A stretch of 64,000 bases of DNA from Dendrophyllia cribrosa. Its lineage: Eukaryota > Cnidaria > Anthozoa > Scleractinia > Dendrophylliidae. The translations under genes and the position numbers were made by a program. The notes under the pieces are model-generated. The model was not told where the DNA came from. It was given only the letters and a program-made list of their open reading frames with translations, and made no database searches. How positions within the stretch are numbered: position 1 is the first letter of the stretch; each line of letters starts with the position of its first letter. This document shows positions 12,621 through 22,662 of this stretch, piece after piece. The DNA is taken from the NCBI GenBank assembly GCA_024195265.1, contig JAJLRJ010000001.1:4167062-4231061 (forward strand), written 5' to 3'.

Positions 12621-13716
12621 CTCTAGGGACTACAAGTCATGCAACCATATATTAAGAAATTGTATCACTTACTAAAATAATGTATTATTAATATTTTGGT
12701 TTTTTAGAAAAACACAATAGAAACACCCTTTGACCTTGAACTAATTTCTGTGCTCAGTTTATCTTTCTATCATCGTGATAGAAAGACGAACTGTCGTGAG
12801 GTTATTTTATTATGACCTACAACGATCGGCGCTCGATTCCTGAAAATACTTCTCCCCCTCCATCCACATCCAAAGGGATAAAGGGTGGGATGTTTCATGT
12901 AGCTAGTCTTTTGAACGGACAGTACCCCCTCTCCCCCACCCCACCCTAATATTTGGTTTGTTAACGGTTTTCTGGTAACCCCTGGTTGGAAGACCTGAGT
13001 CAACGTATAGCAAAGTTTCTTGTGAGCAGAAAGTAGCGTAAGGTGGCACTTGAGGCAGTGCTGTCGTCTCGGAGGGAATGACACAACTATCTGGAATCTT
13101 CTGATGAGAACGTATATCTGATTCAAACCGCTGAACTGTTTACAGATACCGTAAACCAATAGCGAACCTCCCCATCGATCTTATTTACCATCACTTCACA
13201 GTTACTATTATTTAAATTAGTCAAGTTTATGCCGTTTTTGGAGCGCACAGTAAGTTATTATAAGAAACACACGAAAAGAAAACACCAAAAAATGGTGTAA
13301 AGTTAAGAAGGTTTGAAGTGTGTTTTCGTATTACGCAAACAAGTGTTCAAGTCATGCCAATACTCTGCTTTTATCGTTTAAACTTTTAAAGTAATAAGAG
13401 GAAATAACACCAAGCACTCGAGAAAGTGTTTCGTCAGCAACCTTCAGGACAATAATGCAACATCAACGCGAAACGACATGAAGATATAGTTTTTTTCTTT
13501 TCAGATGCAAAGCGGATGCAAAGCGAGGTGATAAAACTCCTAATGAACGCTCTCTCGACTGAGCATTTAACTGTCCCTCTTTCACTTTCAAGTCTTTTCT
13601 TAACTAATGTAATCTGCCAAAATAATGTGCTAGCACAAATTCTGAACTCTTCGAATGAATGCTCGGGCTACCATCATGATTTTATTTTATTTATACAAAT
13701 TGGCCCATAAACGTCC

Positions 13717-13850
13717 TGAACCAATCAGAAATAAAACCAAAAGTTACTGACCAATCGTGACTTACTCGCACGCGTTTTTCCGCGCTTGGTGCCGGCGACA
13801 TGTATTTGCTTCGACTTTTGATTGGTTAATTGGATTTTCCTTTAAAAATC
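13717..13850 (-). repeat. CCAAT-rich MITE, core fragment (copy 1)
   Basis: This is the internal part of the MITE defined by the complete copy at 46990-47271, in inverted orientation. It includes AATCAGAAATAAAACC, CGCACGCGTTTTTCCGCGC, GCCGGCGACATGT and GATTGGTTAATTGGAT. The terminal repeats are missing. Confidence 0.7.
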
Positions 13851-14919
13851 CCTTTGCGTTTTGTTTTACGACTCTCGAGGCAACTGCCACAAACCACTAA
13901 CCTTAACCACTACAGTGGAGTTGCAAGTATTTATATAATTGAATTTAATTTTATACCTGGATTTTTGAAAAGGGTGTCGCCCTAAGTAACCGTTCGTGAG
14001 TATGCTTTAAAACTAAAGACTGTTGCTAGTCTTTTTTTATCGCCCTCGCTTCCTTTCCCTCTTTTCTCTCTTCTCTGTGATTTTCGGGCTGATATGGGTC
14101 ATAAAAACCCTTGTTTGGGTTAGTTGTAGTGAAATTGCTGTAATTTTCGTTGACCACCTTTTCAAAAATTCAGCAAAATTTGTGTTATTTATAATAAAGC
14201 TTCCTGCTGTTGTTGTTTTTCCATTTATGGTATTATTTCGCAGTTTACTGTAAAGTGTTTCATCGAGATTTTTAAACGTGTGAGAGGTTTATCTGACTCT
14301 CTTCACTGTCTACCTCTTAGCATCTCCTTAAATAAATTATAACGCGGTGAGACTTTGCGGCACCGAGCCTAGAGCCGAGATCTATTGATTACCTTTTATG
14401 GTAATCCTAGACGACTCGAAAGTGTTACAAATAAAAATAGTTCGTTAAATTATTTTAACTCCTTTCTATCATGTCTCGGAAACTTGACAAAACATTGGAT
14501 CTTTGACCTTCGATTAAAGAACATCTGAATGTCGAAAAACAACCTTAACAATTGCATCATATTTAAAATCAGTCGTTTTCAGAATATATATTTAAAAAGA
14601 ATAGTTTCTGCCATTGCTAATGAATATGCTGATTCACTCAGCTTTATGAAATTTGATGACGTTAGTGCAACTCTAAACAATATTGGCCAATATTGAAATA
14701 TCGCAGGTGATGTTTACATTTTATCACTGAGCTCGAGGTGACTGCAGTTATTATGAAAATGACAGAACCGAAGAATGGTCCCTTTTCGCGAGTAGATCTG
14801 TCCTCTTCTCAGATTTTTCCCCACAGACTACAGTCGTGCCTCTCTGTGTGGCAATACGGCTCCAAGATATCCACCTCTTTACATATCCATATAAATACTG
14901 CCGAATTTCCCTTTTCTTT

Positions 14920-15176
14920 AGAGAAGTTCTCGATTGAGTGAAAACCAAAGTCATTACTGACTGGCCAATCAAAACGTACAGGCACAGACAATCCAATGAG
15001 CCAATCAGAACTCGCAGCAAATACAAAGCCGGCGCCAAACGCGAGAAAATGCGTGCGAGGCAAGTGAGAGAACGTGGCGCGAGATGTTTTAACCAATCAC
15101 AAAGCGTAGCAATGTAAAACGAATTCAAAGTAATCACGAAATTAGTTTTGACGCTGAATTTATTGAAAACCGCTCT
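14920..15176 (+). mobile_element. CCAAT-rich MITE (copy 2)
   Basis: It starts near GAGAAGTTCTCGATTGAGTG and ends near TATTGAAAACCGCTC. The interior carries GACAATCCAATGAGCCAATC, GCCGGCGCCAAACGCG and CACAAAGCGTAGCAATG, all shared with the complete copy at 46990-47271. The 5' end follows TA, as expected for a TA target site. Diverged. Confidence 0.75.
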
Positions 15177-16726
15177 GAGAGATAATGACATTGCACTCAT
15201 CAACTCGTAAGTCATAAAGAACTTTGCAAATTAATGACAACGGCGCTTGTTCTAGCCGACTTATTCCTATTTTCTAAGTCGATAAAAATGACAACACTAG
15301 ACAGTCATGATACTGCTTTACAAACAGCAATAAATTAAACTGACGAATGGGAGAAGGAACTTGTCACGGATATATAACTAGTACTCCAGTCTTGCTTTCT
15401 GACGTGCGTATCTGCTAAAAATAAATACGACACTAAAATCTAAAATAGATGTTTCATTCAAATTCAAAAGCAATCTATTGACTTTGGCATCAGGCTGTTA
15501 TATCCTGTTTGATTTCGTGTGCTTGAGACCTTTCGATTAGCGCGTCTATTTAATTTGAGTTGATCGGCATCATTAACAGTTTGTCATAAATTGTTTGGCC
15601 AAAAAAGGTAAGAATTAATTGAGTAGTTTCCAAGGCTACACAGAGGGAATGGATGTGGGTGCTGGAATCTTAGCTACAGTATATTAACAGTGTACTTATA
15701 TGATGAATCAACATGTTAACCATTTTAGCCCTCAAGCTCCCTCATGTAGACTCTCTACGCATTGTGTAACGATTATACACCGCAAAAACCGCAAGAAGCT
15801 AGCTTCGGCCCGTTTGGAAAATAATTTTTCACTCGGTCAGTACACTTCTGCTGGTCCGTTGGTGTGGCGAAAGAAAGAATTTACTGGGGCTTGTGTATGT
15901 AAGGCAAAGAGAACAAAAATAAGTTTACTGCTTCTGTGCACGCGCGTTTAGTTTGCGGCCTGTTTCACCAATATCTTAGTGCTTGGACAGGCTAACAAAG
16001 CATTAAAAACAAAAACACAGTAATTGAACTCTTTTTAAATCGGTAATGAGTGATGATGATGAGTCAGAGTTCCTTTGGTTTCAGGGCTGTTTTGGAATAT
16101 TTTGCAATCTTCTATAATTCTTTGATCTATATAGAGTGATCTAATAGGTGTATATTGTATCGAATAAAAACCACTTGATACATTATCAACATCCAACGCT
16201 GTGAGGTCACTAAATGAATCGTCATTGTGGGGGGACCCTCATTTGTTCAAGTAAAGTGCTCGAAATTAAACGTCCATTATATAGCAGCTAATTGCCCTTA
16301 TGAACTCCCAAGTTGATTCTACTTTTTGTTATTTAGAAGCTAATCACTATCTCCATCAAATGTCATTCCGTGCTTTAAGAAGTTAAAACTATGGGAGACA
16401 AGGTTATTTCGGCAGAACATTTTGATTCTTAATTTTACCCTGACCGCAATTCAAATGGTGTTATTGATATAAATAAGTATAATCTGAGGCCATATTTCAT
16501 TTAATTGATCATATTGTTTTAATCAAGTCAAGCTATTCAACTGTTCAGAACACGACAGTATCAGTAAACTGGGCAATATTCTTAACTCTTTTACCTCAAA
16601 GAATTAACCACAGTTTAAAACGTTTTTTTTTTCTTTTCTTATCTCAAGTTTCATTTGGTACAAGCGGCGAGGAATAAGTGTTTCTGAACAGCTTTCTCCA
16701 TTTTAATGCTCATAATTTAGTTTTTC
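15177..16726. other. Intergenic, no gene seen
   Basis: AT-rich DNA without a recognisable gene or repeat, lying between a MITE and the Harbinger element. Confidence 0.45.
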
Positions 16727-17119
16727 TTAGGGCCGATTCGCACTAGCGGACAAGTTTGAAATGTCATGACATTTTTGACAAAAACAAAATTGTCGCGACA
16801 AGTCAGAGACATTTTGAAGAAAACAAAAGGTGTAATTATTAGTACAATAGCTCTGCACGTGCTTCTGGCATCGTTGTACATTTCTCGGCACGGTCGTCTT
16901 GAGCAAACATCAAATATGCAGGCAGGTCTACGTGGTGAAAAATTTTAAAACGATTTGCATTTGAAGTGCGCGTGTACTAATGTTTTTGTGCTCGTGCGGG
17001 GAAAATGTCACAAGAAAACTTATTTTTCTCGTCCATTTATCGGCACAAACTGGTTCCCTCCGCATTCTCTTGTTCCAACCCTGGTATTACCATCCTTCCA
17101 CGACGTCACCTCGGCGAGT

Positions 17120-17928
17120 TATGAAGCAAGTGGCGTTTCGACAGATGTTAACGCCACACAATCGTCCACGAAGCGGGACTATGATAAATGGGCAAAGGAC
17201 GAGGAAAAGTTCTTAGTAAACCTTTGGGCGAGCGGTCTAGAGAAATTAGAAAGCCAACAAGAGAGAAAAGAATGGCAGGCTATAACGAAAGCTCTGAATG
17301 AAAAAATTTAACATCTCACGTACTGTCCCGCAAGTCATGCGCAAGCTTAAGCACTTAAAGGACAAATACAAAGAAGCTAAAGAGTGGAACTCGCGCCAAA
17401 CTGGAGGAAATCGCAAAACCTAGCTCGCCATATTATGAATCTTTTGACTCTGTTCTTGGCTGTCGAGACATTGTCACAATGCAGTACGTTCGTGAAACCG
17501 CCCAAGGGAAAGCTACAAGTTCTGAGAAAAGAAAGAACACTTCAAGGGATGAAGCGCTTGAAAAACTCTCTTCGACAGAAGACGAGGAAGAAAGCCAGGC
17601 AGGAAAGAGCTCGATTGACAGCCCCGATGTACGTGACGAAGAGGTTGACAATGCATTTAAAGCTCTCGGAATTAACGCCAAAGCGAAGGCGCGCACAGAG
17701 AGAAAGAAGAGCGGACTAGGTAAAAGAAAAAGGAGACGCCAAGATGATGATGAGAGAGGGCGAGTGGCTGAGGAGCAAGAAGTATTCCGACAGTTTGTAG
17801 AGAAATCAGATCAGCAAAGCGATAAGCTTGTAGCCATTGTGGAAAACATGGACAGAAATCAGCGCAAGCAAACCGAAGTGATGACAAATTTTCTTTCAGC
17901 AATAACCAGGATGATGGAAAATCAATGA
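17120..17928 (+). pseudogene. Harbinger Myb/SANT-like DNA-binding protein, frameshifted
   Basis: The frame reads DYDKWAKDEEKFLVNLWAS and then QERKEWQAITKALNEK, a Myb/SANT-like helix-turn-helix typical of the second protein of Harbinger elements. An extra A in the A-run near 17306 breaks the frame; the next frame continues NISRTVPQVMRKLKHLKDKY and KEWNSRQTGGNRKT. An extra T near 17421 breaks it again, and it resumes SSPYYESFDSVLGC and runs on to a stop at 17928. The C-terminal half is Lys/Glu-rich with a basic GKRKRRRQDDD patch and a final coiled coil-like segment. No ATG in good context was found for the N-terminus. Confidence 0.8.
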
Positions 17929-18058
17929 CTGTCTGACTCAGGACATTGAAATTGCCCGGCGTAGGGTAAGATTTCCGTATAACCCCATACATTAATTATA
18001 CATGTATGCGCTATTGTTTTTCTTTAGGCATTTTATTGTTTTGGCTTTTGTTTCAGTT

Positions 18059-19201
18059 TTAAGAACAGTATGCATAACTAATGTTTGGGGTTATACGGAA
18101 ATCTTTCCAGCAACATTGCTGCCGATTTGTGTTCGATCGAAGAATTCGCCAGCAGCTCTTCAAAATTCTAAAGGCGCACTCCACTGCTACCCTTGCCGCC
18201 GAGAGCTCTTTATTAAATGCTATCTCGTCTGGGTCGTTCGTCCCTTCTGGGTAGCCCTTTTGCAGCCAGCAAGCTAAAGGATAAGCGCTATCGCCAACCA
18301 GATAGGGCCCAATTTCATTGCCTCCAACGTTCATAACCGGTGCTTGCAGGATTTCATTGCTTTCGCATCGTCTAAATAATAGACTATTACGTAATACTCG
18401 AGCATCGTGCATGCTACCTGGATATCCGGCTGAAACATCCAAGAATCTATTTCTTCCATCAACCACTGCTTGAACAACTATATCGTGTTGTTGGTAGCGA
18501 CTGAAATAATCGAGTGCACTTACTGGAGGAGATGAATGCGTATCGGTGAGTGCCGTCGATTGCACCAACAACATTAGGAAGATTAGATATCTCTTCAAAT
18601 GTTTCTCTCACTGCGATAACTTCTGGCAACGTTTCTGGGAACTTGATGTATCTGCCTTTTCAAGCACAAAGTGCGTAGACAACATCTTCTACGGCTTCAA
18701 ACACAGTAGTAGTACCAATGTTAAAACACGGTCCTATGGCAACATACGAACACCCATGAGCAAGACGAAATAATCCAATCGCTAAAACAACTTCTGCAGG
18801 CAAACATCGCCTGAAGCGAGTGTCGTGTCTAGTTAAGAATGGTCTAAGGATATTTGACAGCAATCGGAAAGTCTGAGTTCTGCTCATTCGCAACTGACTC
18901 CTAAAGTATGTATCTGGAATAGCATTGTTATTATAGTGGATATTGAACCATGTATTTTCGGAGGACGAGGCAGTACCCAAAAGTACGGTCTTAAACGGTG
19001 CCTTCTTTGTAATCTTCGATTGATACGACGTTCAAACAGGTAAAACATCCGCCGATCTCGTTGCTGTTGCATTTGTACTAAACAGATGAAGATGAGTAGG
19101 AGTCGCATTTGACTATTGAGCTCAAAGATCATTATTATTGAGGCGAGTAACAACAAAAATCGCCGCGGCACCATCTCGGCTTTTTCAAGCTTCACATACA
19201 A
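18059..19201 (-). pseudogene. Harbinger DDE transposase (HARBI1-like), frameshifted
   Basis: Read from about 19200 downwards, segments in different frames give the N-terminal MSRTQTFRLLSNILRPFLTR and PAEVVLAIGLFRLAHGCSY, a helix-turn-helix region. After a shift near 18655 comes KFPETLPEVIAVRETFEEI and NVVGAIDGTH. After another shift near 18540 comes ALDYFSRYQQHDIVVQAVVD, then LDVSAGYPGSMHDARVLRNS, GPYLVGDSAYPL and ARVAVECAFRILK. The three catalytic acidic positions of DDE_4 transposases are visible: D in AIDGT, D in GDSAYPL and E in VECAF. Two or more frameshifts make it inactive. Confidence 0.85.
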
Positions 19202-19627
19202 ACATGCTTTGCCGCCTATCGCGGAAAAATTTCGCGTTGTTTTTTAGTACAATCCAGACCAAACACAATAGCCAATCAACAACGTATTGTTATCTGGCAT
19301 TACGAGGGGCATTGGAATGCGACTTGTCATGAATTGTCCTGCCTTGAGGCAGGACAACGGCCCCTTTGAAGATTTGTCCGTTTTGACAAAATTTGCACTT
19401 GTCCAACAAGTCGTTCGCACTTGTTTTTGCGATTGTTTGACAAAATGTATCGCGCGTGCAACGCGGACCAATCAGAAGACAACTGCTTCTTTGTTTTCCT
19501 GAATTGTTGGACAAGTTCTAGGTCTCAAAAAACGTATTCGCACTTGTTTTCTGTAACAAGTGACACATTAATGAAGAAATCTACAAATTGTTACAAAATT
19601 TGTCCGCTAGTGCGAATCGGCCCTTAT

Positions 19628-19867
19628 AAGGCACCGTTTACACGGGTCCGGACAAATTTTTGCACGGACGAATTTTGTTCCTAGACCACGTGTTTACATG
19701 GATCCGTGCAAATTCTGTTACAGATTACAGTGGTGTTTACACGGAACTTGCACACTTAGCCGTTCAAAAATTCGTCCAGTTCCGCCGGTCCCGTGTAAAC
19801 GCAAGGTGGAACCGTGCAAGTTTTTGTCCGTGCAAAACTTTGTCCGGACCCGAGTAAACGGGGCCTT
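19628..19867. mobile_element. Palindromic MITE abutting the Harbinger element
   Basis: About 40 bp of terminal inverted repeat: AGGCACCGTTTACACGGGTC at the left and the complement of GACCCGAGTAAACGGGGCCT at the right. The stem continues through GTCCGGACAAA and TTTTGCACGGAC. Internal short repeats of CCGTGCAA and CCGTGTAAAC add further palindromes. No protein is encoded. A target duplication could not be defined with confidence. Confidence 0.8.
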
Positions 19868-20111
19868 GAATGCTATCGAATCACAGCGAGAAACGGCACT
19901 GAAGTCAGTCCTGACTCTGGAAGTCATAAATGGTCATTTATTTCTTATTACATTATAACGTCGTTCTCTAGATCATCAATGCAGTCGTTATAAAATAAAT
20001 ATAACGATTTAATTTCATGTTACCCACTAGTAATTGTCCTACTACAACGAGCAAACAGAACTTTGAACTTATCTTGTTGGATACCAGCAGTCTGACGCCA
20101 TAGACTGAAAC

Positions 20112-22123
20112 ATGAAGGTATGTGTTCAGATGATGCTTTTTCGATATTGTTTAATTACAGTTAGTCATTCAAACACTTGACCGACCCGTTTTTACATAAT
20201 GAATAGTATACAGATTAGAGGTCAGTTGCACGCGTACGACGCGCGAGATCGCCGGAGTTTGTACACATCAAGTGATCAGCACTTGTTTAACTCTCGCTAA
20301 TATATATCGGTTGATCCTTGGGATCTATTTTAACCACGACTGCGTGACGTTAAAATAAAGGAATTGTTCAGATTGATCGTCTTAATTTTTCTATTAGGAA
20401 AACGACAACAGTTGCTGTTGCTATAATACACTTTCTTTACTATGATTCTCTATTCTCATTGGCTTCGGGCATACATTCGCGCTGGCGTTGAGCTATGACG
20501 TCATATATATCTACAGATTGAGTGAGACACTAAAATTTGGTTTTATCGACTGAGTTGAAAGTAAATTGGCCACCGTGAAGAGAATCAAAAGCTGATGTTT
20601 CGAGCGCTTGCCCTTCGCCAGAGGGAATCCGAAGACGAAAAACATAAAAATACCGTGATAAACCTTGGCGTTGTTACCTTTCGCGATTATGCTTAACCTT
20701 CGTTCATCCAGTATTGTCCTGAGCTTTCCCTTACCAAAAGCAAAGTAATTACTCTGACCAATCACAAAAGACGCAGACAATCCGATGAACCAATCAGAGC
20801 TCGAAGCAAAATATATGTACATGTAGTCGCCGCCAAGCGCGGAAAAACGCGTACGAGTAACACGATTGGATTTGGTTTTACTTCTGATTGGTTGAGAAAA
20901 TGGCGCGAGATTTTTTAGTCAATCCGCACAAAGCGTAGCAATGAAAACCAAAGCAATCACGAAATTACAATTGAAAACCGCTCTTTGTACCAAACTAATA
21001 CTCGTTAAAGGTAGATGGCAGCTGCATTCAGTTTGAAACTTTGTTTTTATCCTTTCAGCATAAAGCATGTGTCGTAACCTTGGTTCTTCTCATCGCCTAC
21101 ATAATCATGGTGAACAGCGCTAGCTCTTACGCGGATGAACTGGAAGATGGAGGCAAAGAGGCGTTGAATCGAGTTCAAAATAGTCTTAGCGATCTTTGGA
21201 GGCGACATATACTATCAAGAAGCGCGTTTGGTAATCGAAGAAGCAGTTGGAGAAATAGAAGATTAAGAAGTAGATATCCATGGAAACCAAGAAGGCCAAC
21301 AACATTAAAACCTTCATCAAAGATCAGTGATGCACCGAGAGCAACAACGCCGCCGTCGTCGGGCTCGGAAATTTGCCGAAACCGCTCGAAGGTTTTCCGA
21401 ATCCAAGACGAACCTGGAAGAGTCGTGTGCTTGCGCAGAACGTCCCAGGAGCTGTTAAAGCAACTCGAGTCTGTTGGAGGGTTTCTAAAGAGATACGTGG
21501 CTGTTAACGAATCAGATGCCTGTGGCTTTGAAGATTTGACAGTTGGAGAACCAAAACCTTCGAGATCTGCGGCCGAAGTCAAGGCGAAGACTACACTGAC
21601 ACCTGGGAGTGCCTTACACAGAGTCAAAAGCCAAATAGTAAACGAGGAATTAGCCTCACGTGTTAAAAGGAGCCTTCCTTCAACCACAGGCACTGTAATT
21701 CGTGGGTGTCATGGGCGAGGTACGATAGTGGACGAAACTAATCTGCACCGTCTATGCACCGAGTGCGCGGCAACCACACGTCTTAGCGACGACAGATTTC
21801 CGAACTACATCAATGAAGTAATTTGCCAGGACAAAGACCATCAGTGTGCAGCAAAGATGGGCACTTGCTTCCAACGGACATTGCAGCTGTCGTTTTTGCG
21901 ATTTCTGGGCAAGTTTGAACAGGACAATCAGTTGAGCGCCAATGCTGGGAAGCCTGTGTACAGGGAAGTGTGGGAATCGTACACTCAGGAGATTAGATCC
22001 TGTTGTGAGTGCGAAATGTACCCTGTTATTTACCATTGGATCGCATCAAAGGACGATGGGGATGACGGAGATGACGGAGATGGCAGTGATAGCGATGAGG
22101 AAGTAGAGGACGAAGAAACGTAG
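20112..22123 (+). CDS. Secreted cystine-knot protein 3 (Noggin/Trunk/PTTH-like, acidic tail)
   Basis: Two exons are inferred. Exon 1 (20112-20117) is ATGAAG with donor GTATGT. Exon 2 (21059-22123) follows the acceptor TTTTTATCCTTTCAG, in phase 0. The 356-aa product begins MK-HKACVVTLVLLIAYIIMVNS, a signal peptide. A basic stretch (RRSSWRNRRLRSRYPWKPRR) and a TTPPSS linker follow. The three-Cys module reads EICRNRS, VVCLRRTSQE and DACGFEDLT, and RVKR is the likely cleavage site. The nine-Cys domain reads GCHGRGTIVDE, LCTECAATTRL, FPNYINEVIC, HQC, GTC and RSCCECEMY. Unlike its two paralogues it ends in about 25 mostly Asp/Glu/Gly residues encoded by GATGACGGA-like repeats. An internal ATG at 21109 would give a protein lacking most of the signal peptide, so the spliced start is preferred. 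The intron contains MITE and penelope-like debris. Confidence 0.82.
20516..20640 (-). repeat. Penelope-type terminal sequence with degenerate hammerhead-like motif
   Basis: On the minus strand the order is CTCTGGCGAAGGGC, AAGCGCTCGAAACATCAGC, then a CACGGTGGCCAATTTACT block and ACTCAGTCGATAAAACCAAA. This resembles the CTGANGA, stem, GAAAC, TC layout of the minimal hammerhead ribozymes known from penelope-like elements. Here the core is changed (CTGGCGA, and ATC in place of GTC), so it is unlikely to be active. It lies inside the intron of the plus-strand cystine-knot gene. Confidence 0.45.
20735..20985 (+). mobile_element. CCAAT-rich MITE (copy 3)
   Basis: It shares AAGTAATTACTCTGACCAAT, GAACCAATCAGAGCTCGAAG, CCAAGCGCGGAAAAACGCG, TTTTACTTCTGATTGGTTGA and AAAGCGTAGCAATG with the complete copy at 46990-47271. 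The right end TTGAAAACCGCTC is kept, while the left inverted repeat is lost. It is intronic in the cystine-knot gene. Confidence 0.8.
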
Positions 22124-22175
22124 CCCTCACTGAAAGACTGAAAGAAAGCGTTTAAGAGAAATGGTTTCTTGTTAC

Positions 22176-22181
22176 AATAAA
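22176..22181 (+). promoter_or_regulatory. Polyadenylation signal, cystine-knot gene 3
   Basis: AATAAA lies 53 nt beyond the TAG stop at 22123, in an AT-rich context followed by a T-rich stretch. Confidence 0.6.
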
Positions 22182-22341
22182 CAATATATATTAATTGTTT
22201 ATTTGATTTTTATAACTCTTGTTTATGCTCCGTAATTTTGTAGGCCGCAGCTTCAAGAAGTTAAGGGGTGATCGCACTGAAACCTGTGCAGTCGGCTAGA
22301 TGTTTAGGCGTAGACATCGATTGCCATTTGAAATGGAACTA

Positions 22342-22660
22342 CAGTGAAACTCCGATACAACGAAGTGCCACTAAAGAAATTGCAGAGAAATGAGTTCGTT
22401 ATAACGGGGCTCATTACTGATCAGGATTATTTTCCATACATGTCCTTATAATTGGGCTAAGGATCGTTTGTTATACCGGGGTCTTCCTTATACAGTGAAA
22501 CCCCGCCGATGTCAAAAAACGATGAGCCAAGAGACTAGCTAGAAAATGAGTTCGTCATAACGGGGATTGTATCGGGGTCCTTTTCTATACATTTTACTAT
22601 AACTCGGCTGAAAAATATCGTTCTTTATACCGGGATCTTCGTTATAAAGGGGTTCCACTG
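22342..22660. mobile_element. Tigger/pogo-like MITE, two nested units
   Basis: It begins CAGTGAAACTCCGATACAAC and ends GGGGTTCCACTG, with TA on both sides. A second start, CAGTGAAACCCC, sits at 22493 inside it, so two half-units are nested or tandem. Repeated phrases (GAGTTCGTTATAACGGGG, TATACCGGG) are typical of pogo-type non-autonomous elements. There is no coding capacity. Confidence 0.75.
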
Positions 22661-22662
22661 TA

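Larger units (their letters stand above)
16730..19623. mobile_element. PIF/Harbinger DNA transposon, decayed
   Basis: The 2.9-kb element is bounded by near-perfect inverted repeats: GGGCCGATTCGCACTAGCGG at the left and its complement at the right end. It is flanked by TTA on both sides (16727-16729, 19624-19626), the canonical 3-bp Harbinger target duplication. It contains the usual two genes in convergent orientation, a Myb/SANT-like protein on plus and a DDE transposase on minus. Both are frameshifted, so the copy is not autonomous. A short palindromic MITE begins four bases beyond the right TSD. Confidence 0.93.

Noticed and set aside
12770..13159. 129-aa minus frame
   Set aside because: No start context, domain or splice support; the composition looks like chance translation of a C-rich stretch.
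14751..15215. 154-aa and overlapping 95-aa minus frames
   Set aside because: They run across the CCAAT-rich MITE copy at 14920-15176 and have no recognisable domain.
19244..19958. Cluster of 65-87-aa frames on both strands
   Set aside because: They fall in the Harbinger right end and the adjacent palindromic MITE; mirrored translations of inverted repeats.
21041..21058. Extension of cystine-knot gene 3 upstream from TTG at 21041
   Set aside because: This is the polypyrimidine tract and acceptor of an intron (CCTTTCAG); the same false extension appears in the two paralogues. Eukaryotic initiation at TTG is not expected.
21175..21693. 172-aa minus frame over cystine-knot gene 3
   Set aside because: Antisense shadow of a well supported coding exon.
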